Positions 60,135 through 64,000 of a stretch of 64,000 nucleotides of DNA are shown one piece after another. The stretch is taken from NCBI RefSeq assembly GCF_014650755.1, contig NZ_BMVO01000015.1, forward strand, positions 1-64,000. The letters are read 5' to 3'. The position numbers and the translations under genes were made by a program. This stretch comes from Streptomyces chryseus. Lineage in GTDB: Bacteria > Actinomycetota > Actinomycetes > Streptomycetales > Streptomycetaceae. Each line of letters opens with the position of its first letter. The first letter of the stretch is position 1. The notes beneath the pieces are model-generated. The model was not told the origin of the DNA. It searched no databases and worked only from the letters and a program-made list of their open reading frames with translations.

Positions 60135-61883
60135 ATGAGCGCCGCACCGACCACCCCCGGCAGACGCCTGCGTCTGGGCTGGCCCCAGCGGGTCTTCTCG
60201 CAGGTCCTCCTCATGCAGCTGGCCATCGCCACCGGCGTCACCGTGCTCGCCACCGGGCTCTTCCTGGCCCCGCTCAGCGCTCAGCTCGACCAGGAGGCGA
60301 TGCGGCGCGCCCTCGCGATCGCGCAGACCACCGCTGTCCAGCCGCAGCTCGCCGACGCCGTGACCGGCTCGCGGCCCGCCGTCTCGGGGCCCGTGCAGGC
60401 CGAGGCTGACCGCGTCCGGCGCTCCACCGGCGCCGAGTACGTGGTGGTCATGGACGACCGGGGCGTCCGCTGGTCCCACACCGACCCCCGTCAGATCGGC
60501 CGGATCGTCTCCACCGACCCGAGCGAGGCGCTCGCCGGCCGCGAGGTGATGGAGATCGACGAGGGGACGCTCGGCCGCTCCGCCCGGGGCAAGGTCCCGC
60601 TGCGCGACACGGCCGGCGAGATCGTCGGCGCGGTGTCGGTCGGCATCGAGTACGACAGCGTCCGTGCCCGGCTGCTCGCGGCGATCCCGGGGCTGCTGGC
60701 GTACGCGGGCGGCGCTCTGGCCGTCGGCGCGGTGGCGGCGTACCTCATTTCCCGAAGGCTCCAGCGGCAGACCCACGACCTGGCCTTCTCCGACATCTCC
60801 GCGCTGCTGGCCGAGCGCGAGGCGATGCTGCACGGCATCCGCGAAGGCGTCGTCGCCCTGGACTCCCAGGGCAGGATCCGGCTGATGAACGACGAGGCCC
60901 AGCGGCTGCTCGGCCTCGGCGCACAGGCCACGGGCCGCCCGCTGGACGAGGTGCTGGGCGAGGGCCGTACGGCGGACGTGCTGGCGGGCCGGGTGACCGG
61001 CGACGACCTGCTGACCGTGCGCGGTCACCGTGTCCTGGTCACCAACCGGATGCCGACGGACGACGGGGGCGCGGTGGCGACCCTGCGCGACCGTACCGAG
61101 CTGGAGCGGCTCGGCCGCGAGCTGGACTCGACGCGCGGCCTGATCGACGCCCTGCGCGCCCAGGACCACGAGCACGCCAACCGGATGCACACGCTCCTGG
61201 GGCTGCTGGAGCTTGGCATGCACGAGGAGGCGGTGCGGTTCGTGACGGAGGTGGCGGGGGTCCGCCGGGCCACCGCCGAGCAGATCACCGAGAAGATCCA
61301 CGACCCGATGCTGGCGGCCCTGCTGGTCGGGAAGGCCACGGTCGCCGCCGAGCGCGGCGTCGCGCTCCGGCTGTCCGACGCGACGCTCCTGCCCGACCGG
61401 CTGGTGGACCCGCGCGGCCTGGTCACCGTCGTCGGCAACCTGGTGGACAACGCGCTGGACGCGTCGGCCGGGTCCCCGGACGCCGTGATCGAGGTCGAGC
61501 TGCGGGCACGGGGGCGTACGGCCGTACTGCGCGTGGCGGACGGCGGGCCGGGTGTCCCGGCGGAGCAGCGCGAGCTGATCTTCACGGAGGGGTGGTCGAC
61601 CAAGGAGCTGCCGGCCCACGGCAAGCGCGGCCTGGGGCTCGCCATGGTGCGCCGGCTCGCGGAGCGGCAGGGCGGCAGCGCCCGGGTCGGCGAAGGGGCG
61701 GAGGGCGGCGCGGAGTTCACCGTCGTACTGCCGGAAGCCCTGACGGACGCCGGGCTGGACGGCCCGGACGGCGCCGGCAGGGACGGCGACGGCAGGGAGT
61801 CCGGCGAGCCCGGGGCCGGCGGTGCGGGGCCCGCCGCCGCGCCCACGGACGCGGCGCTCGACCCGGCGGGAGAGGCGCGATGA
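60135..61883 (+). CDS. CitA/DcuS-type sensor histidine kinase
   Basis: A 582-residue membrane kinase. Helix 1 (LLMQLAIATGVTVLATGLFLA, near 30-50) and helix 2 (LLAYAGGALAVGAVAAYLIS, near 195-214) flank an extracytoplasmic PAS-like (Cache) domain. A cytosolic PAS domain follows (GIREGVVALDSQGRIRLMNDEAQRLLG). The phospho-acceptor region is LRAQDHEHANRMHTLLGLLELG, the Spo0B-like form typical of this class. ATPase boxes are NLVDNALDAS and GLGLAMVRRL. It probably senses a di- or tricarboxylate. It overlaps the regulator gene by four bases; a solute symporter lies just after, and may be its target. Confidence 0.92.
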   Translation: MSAAPTTPGRRLRLGWPQRVFSQVLLMQLAIATGVTVLATGLFLAPLSAQLDQEAMRRALAIAQTTAVQPQLADAVTGSRPAVSGPVQAEADRVRRSTGAEYVVVMDDRGVRWSHTDPRQIGRIVSTDPSEALAGREVMEIDEGTLGRSARGKVPLRDTAGEIVGAVSVGIEYDSVRARLLAAIPGLLAYAGGALAVGAVAAYLISRRLQRQTHDLAFSDISALLAEREAMLHGIREGVVALDSQGRIRLMNDEAQRLLGLGAQATGRPLDEVLGEGRTADVLAGRVTGDDLLTVRGHRVLVTNRMPTDDGGAVATLRDRTELERLGRELDSTRGLIDALRAQDHEHANRMHTLLGLLELGMHEEAVRFVTEVAGVRRATAEQITEKIHDPMLAALLVGKATVAAERGVALRLSDATLLPDRLVDPRGLVTVVGNLVDNALDASAGSPDAVIEVELRARGRTAVLRVADGGPGVPAEQRELIFTEGWSTKELPAHGKRGLGLAMVRRLAERQGGSARVGEGAEGGAEFTVVLPEALTDAGLDGPDGAGRDGDGRESGEPGAGGAGPAAAPTDAALDPAGEAR

Positions 61884-62563
61884 TCGACGTACTGGTGGTG
61901 GACGACGACGTGCGCGTGGCGGAGATCAACGCGGCGTACGTGGCCAAGGTCGCCGGATTCCGTGTCGTCGGCCGGGCGCACTCGGTCGCCGACGCCCTGG
62001 CCCGGCTCCGCGCGGACCACGTCGACCTGGTGCTCCTGGACCACTACCTGCCGGACGGGAACGGGCTCGCGCTCGTCCAGGAGCTGCGCGCGCTCGGCCT
62101 CCAGACCGACGTGATCATGGTGACGGCGGCGCGTGACATCGGGACCGTACAGGCGGCCATGCGCCAGGGGGCTCTCCAATACCTCGTCAAACCCTTCAAC
62201 TTCGCCGGGCTGCGCACCAAGCTGGAGGCGTACGCCACGCTGCGCCGGACCCTCGACGGCGGCGGCGAGGCGGAACAGGCCGAGGTGGACCGGATCTTCG
62301 GCGCGCTCTCCGTGTCCGGCTCGCCCGAGCTCCCGAAGGGGCACTCGCCGACGACCGCCGAGCTGGTGCGGCAGGTGCTGCTGGCCGCCGACGGGCCGAT
62401 CTCCGCGCAGGAGATCGCGGAGCGCGCGGGCATCAGCCGGCAGACCGCGCAGCGCTATCTGAAGCTGCTGGAACGGTCGGGGCGGGTTCGGCTCAGTCTC
62501 AAGTACGGCGAGACGGGCCGCCCGGAGCACCGGTACGCGTGGACGGCCGGCAGCGGCGGCTGA
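61880..62563 (+). CDS. CitB/DcuR-type response regulator
   Basis: A 227-residue regulator. The receiver domain has VVDDDVRVAEIN, the phospho-acceptor in LVLLDHYLPDGNG near residue 54 and Lys in YLVKPF. The DNA-binding domain is a CitB-type helix-turn-helix (ISAQEIAERAGISRQTAQRYLKLLERSGRV). Its ATG is inside the kinase stop (ATGA). In other bacteria such pairs turn on uptake of citrate or C4-dicarboxylates; the adjacent convergent symporter gene is a plausible partner. Confidence 0.92.
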   Translation: MIDVLVVDDDVRVAEINAAYVAKVAGFRVVGRAHSVADALARLRADHVDLVLLDHYLPDGNGLALVQELRALGLQTDVIMVTAARDIGTVQAAMRQGALQYLVKPFNFAGLRTKLEAYATLRRTLDGGGEAEQAEVDRIFGALSVSGSPELPKGHSPTTAELVRQVLLAADGPISAQEIAERAGISRQTAQRYLKLLERSGRVRLSLKYGETGRPEHRYAWTAGSGG

Positions 62564-62590
62564 GACGGCGCTGCGCGGTCGGGCGGTCGC

Positions 62591-62620
62591 GGTCGTCGGG
62601 AGCGGGGTCGTCGGGAGCGG
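62591..62620. repeat. 15-bp perfect tandem duplication
   Basis: GGTCGTCGGGAGCGG occurs at 62591-62605 and again at 62606-62620 with no gap, in the 163-bp space between the response regulator and symporter genes. It is likely a slippage product. Confidence 0.6.
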
Positions 62621-62682
62621 GGTCGCGGTCGGCCAGGGGGCGCCGTGCCCCGTCGACGGCCCGTTTCGTGTCGCAGTGGGCG

Positions 62683-62713
62683 CCAGGCCCCCTCGGCGAT
62701 GCGGGGGGCCTGG
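62683..62713 (-). terminator. Terminator hairpin after symporter gene
   Basis: CCAGGCCCCC at 62683-62692 pairs with GGGGGCCTGG at 62704-62713, with an 11-nt loop. It lies 14 bp past the stop of the minus-strand symporter gene. Confidence 0.75.
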
Positions 62714-62726
62714 GCCCGGCCGGGCG

Positions 62727-64000
62727 TCAGACCGCGCCCGCGCCCGTCAGCGAGCGCACCTCCGTCTCGGCGTGCCTGGCCTCGTCCGGCGGTTCGGGTG
62801 ACAGCGCCGTGCCGGCCCACCCAGCGAGGAAGCCCAGCGGGATCGACACCAGGCCCGGGTTCTGGAGCGGGAAGAGCTGGAAGTCGACGCCGGGGAACAG
62901 CGCTTCGGGGCTGCCCGAGACGACCGGCGAGAGCAGCACGAGCAGCACGGCCGGGATCAGGCCGCCGTACACCGACCAGACCGCGCCGCGCGTGGTGAAG
63001 TTCCGCCAGAACAGCGAGTAGAGGAGCACCGGCAGGTTGGCGGAGGCGGCGACCGCGAAGGCCAGGCCGACGAGGAACGCGACGTTCAGGTCGCGGGCGA
63101 GCAGGCCGAGGCCGATGGCCACGGCTCCGATCCCGGCCGCCGCGAACCGCGCCACCGCGACCTCGCTGTACTGCTTGGCGTGGCGCCGCCTGAGGGAGGC
63201 GTACAGATCGTGGGCGACGGAGGCGGAGGAGGCCAGGGTGATGCCGGCGACGACCGCGAGGATGGTGGCGAAGGCGACAGCCGCGACGATGGCGAACAGA
63301 ACCGTTCCTCCGGTGGAGCCCGCGCCGCCGCCGAGGTCGAGGGCGAGCAGCGGAACCGCCGTGTTGCCCGCCGCGTTCGACGCCCGTACCTCGTCGGTGC
63401 CGACCACCGCCGCCGCGCCGAAGCCGAGCACGATCGTCATCAGGTAGAAGCTGCCGATCAGGCCGATCGACCAGACGACCGAGCGGCGGGCGGCGCGCGC
63501 GGTCGGCACGGTGTAGAAGCGGGACAGGATGTGCGGCAGACCGGCCGTGCCGAGGACGAGCGCGAGGCCGAGGCTGATGAAGTCGAAGCGGGCCGTCCAG
63601 TCGCCGCCGTACCGCAGACCGGGCGAGAGGAAGTCCGCGCCGTGGCCGCTGCGTTCGGCGGCGGACAGCAGCAACTGGTTGAAGTCGCCGTGGAAGCGCA
63701 CCAGGACGAGCACCGTGAGCGCGACCGTGCCCGCCATCAGCAGCACCGCCTTGACGATCTGGATCCAGGTGGTGGCCCTCATCCCTCCCAGCGATACGTA
63801 GATCACCATCAGCGCGCCCACGCCGATGACCGTCCAGGAGCGCGCCGCCTCACTGCTCCCGCCCAGCAGCAGCGCGACCAGGCTGCCCGCCCCCACCATC
63901 TGCGCCACCAGATAGAGAACGGACACGGTGACCGAGGAAGTTCCCGCCGCGATGCGCACGGGCCGCTCCCGCATCCGGGCGGCGACGACGTCGGCGAGGG
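62727..64000 (-). CDS. Sodium/solute symporter (SSS family, ActP-like), 5' end missing
   Basis: The last 424 residues of a sodium/solute symporter; the gene continues past the right edge and about 100 residues are missing. The visible part starts inside the conserved LADVVAARMRERPVRIAAG and has nine or ten membrane helices (VTVSVLYLVAQMVGAGSLVALLL, LGGMRATTWIQIVKAVLLMAGTVAL, GTAGLPHILSRFYT, FAIVAAVAFATILAVVAGITLASSA). GMRATTWIQ and GLPHILSRFYT are typical of acetate/cation symporters such as ActP. The nearby CitA/CitB-like pair may control it. Confidence 0.9.
   Translation of the reverse strand, partial: LADVVAARMRERPVRIAAGTSSVTVSVLYLVAQMVGAGSLVALLLGGSSEAARSWTVIGVGALMVIYVSLGGMRATTWIQIVKAVLLMAGTVALTVLVLVRFHGDFNQLLLSAAERSGHGADFLSPGLRYGGDWTARFDFISLGLALVLGTAGLPHILSRFYTVPTARAARRSVVWSIGLIGSFYLMTIVLGFGAAAVVGTDEVRASNAAGNTAVPLLALDLGGGAGSTGGTVLFAIVAAVAFATILAVVAGITLASSASVAHDLYASLRRRHAKQYSEVAVARFAAAGIGAVAIGLGLLARDLNVAFLVGLAFAVAASANLPVLLYSLFWRNFTTRGAVWSVYGGLIPAVLLVLLSPVVSGSPEALFPGVDFQLFPLQNPGLVSIPLGFLAGWAGTALSPEPPDEARHAETEVRSLTGAGAV

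Noticed and set aside
1..64000. CRISPR arrays, insertion sequences, tRNA and rRNA genes
   Set aside because: No regular spaced repeats of CRISPR type, no transposase-like protein with flanking inverted repeats, and no cloverleaf or rRNA-like sequence was recognised in the read-through.

Overview
The window is high-GC actinobacterial DNA and almost certainly Streptomyces. Coding density is high, many genes start with GTG or TTG, and the housekeeping set is typical of the genus: SepH, CutRS, DUF4193, DUF3093, DUF3710, DUF3159, an HPr gene with DasR-type operators, and a ydaO-type riboswitch in front of a cell-wall hydrolase.

Positions 1-19335 are the right-hand end of a 16-membered macrolide gene cluster. 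The left edge cuts a type I polyketide synthase gene whose first domain is a KSQ loading ketosynthase, with Gln in place of the active-site Cys. To its right, on the plus strand, lie a CYP113-like P450, dTDP-glucose synthase, dTDP-glucose 4,6-dehydratase, an unusual in-frame fusion of a type II thioesterase to an NDP-hexose 2,3-dehydratase, and an RlmA(II)/TlrB-type 23S rRNA methyltransferase that probably gives self-resistance. A minus-strand block holds the deoxyallosyl transferase, a MycE-like 2-O-methyltransferase, a TylD-like 4-ketoreductase, a 3Fe-4S ferredoxin and a MycCI/TylHI-like P450. A divergent plus-strand block holds a MycF-like 3-O-methyltransferase, a 3-epimerase, a MycG-like P450, a second ketoreductase and a PLP-dependent sugar 3-aminotransferase. 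Together these supply a complete mycinose pathway and part of a 2-deoxy-3-amino sugar pathway. Mycinose, a 2,3-dehydratase, a 3-aminotransferase and a MycG-like epoxidase/hydroxylase together fit an angolamycin-like macrolide best; this is inference. The missing N-methyltransferase, other glycosyltransferases and remaining PKS genes should lie left of the window.

From 19656 to the right edge the DNA is conserved core chromosome. It begins with a TRAM-domain RNA methyltransferase and a potassium-linked block (KimA-like permease, two TrkA/RCK proteins, KdpE/KdpD-like pair without kdpFABC). Next come a small conserved block (DUF3710, dUTPase, thioesterase, DUF3093, DUF4193), CutRS, inositol monophosphatase, ferrochelatase, an MFS exporter, a lactone oxidase, SepH, a rhodanese, a VOC protein, thymidine kinase, a phosphodiesterase, and a GNAT/acyl-CoA-synthetase-like protein acetyltransferase. 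The right end carries HPr, a GntR regulator, an M23 peptidase behind a c-di-AMP riboswitch, paired M16 peptidases, ParC, a COG0523 GTPase, a CitA/CitB-like two-component pair and a cut-off sodium/solute symporter.

Points of most interest: the thioesterase-dehydratase fusion, the regulatory repeats in the two divergent control regions of the macrolide cluster, the tandem dre sites before ptsH, the c-di-AMP riboswitch, two convergent gene pairs that share a CTAG stop overlap, and a perfect 30-bp palindrome inside the acetyltransferase gene. No tRNA, rRNA, insertion sequence or CRISPR array was seen.
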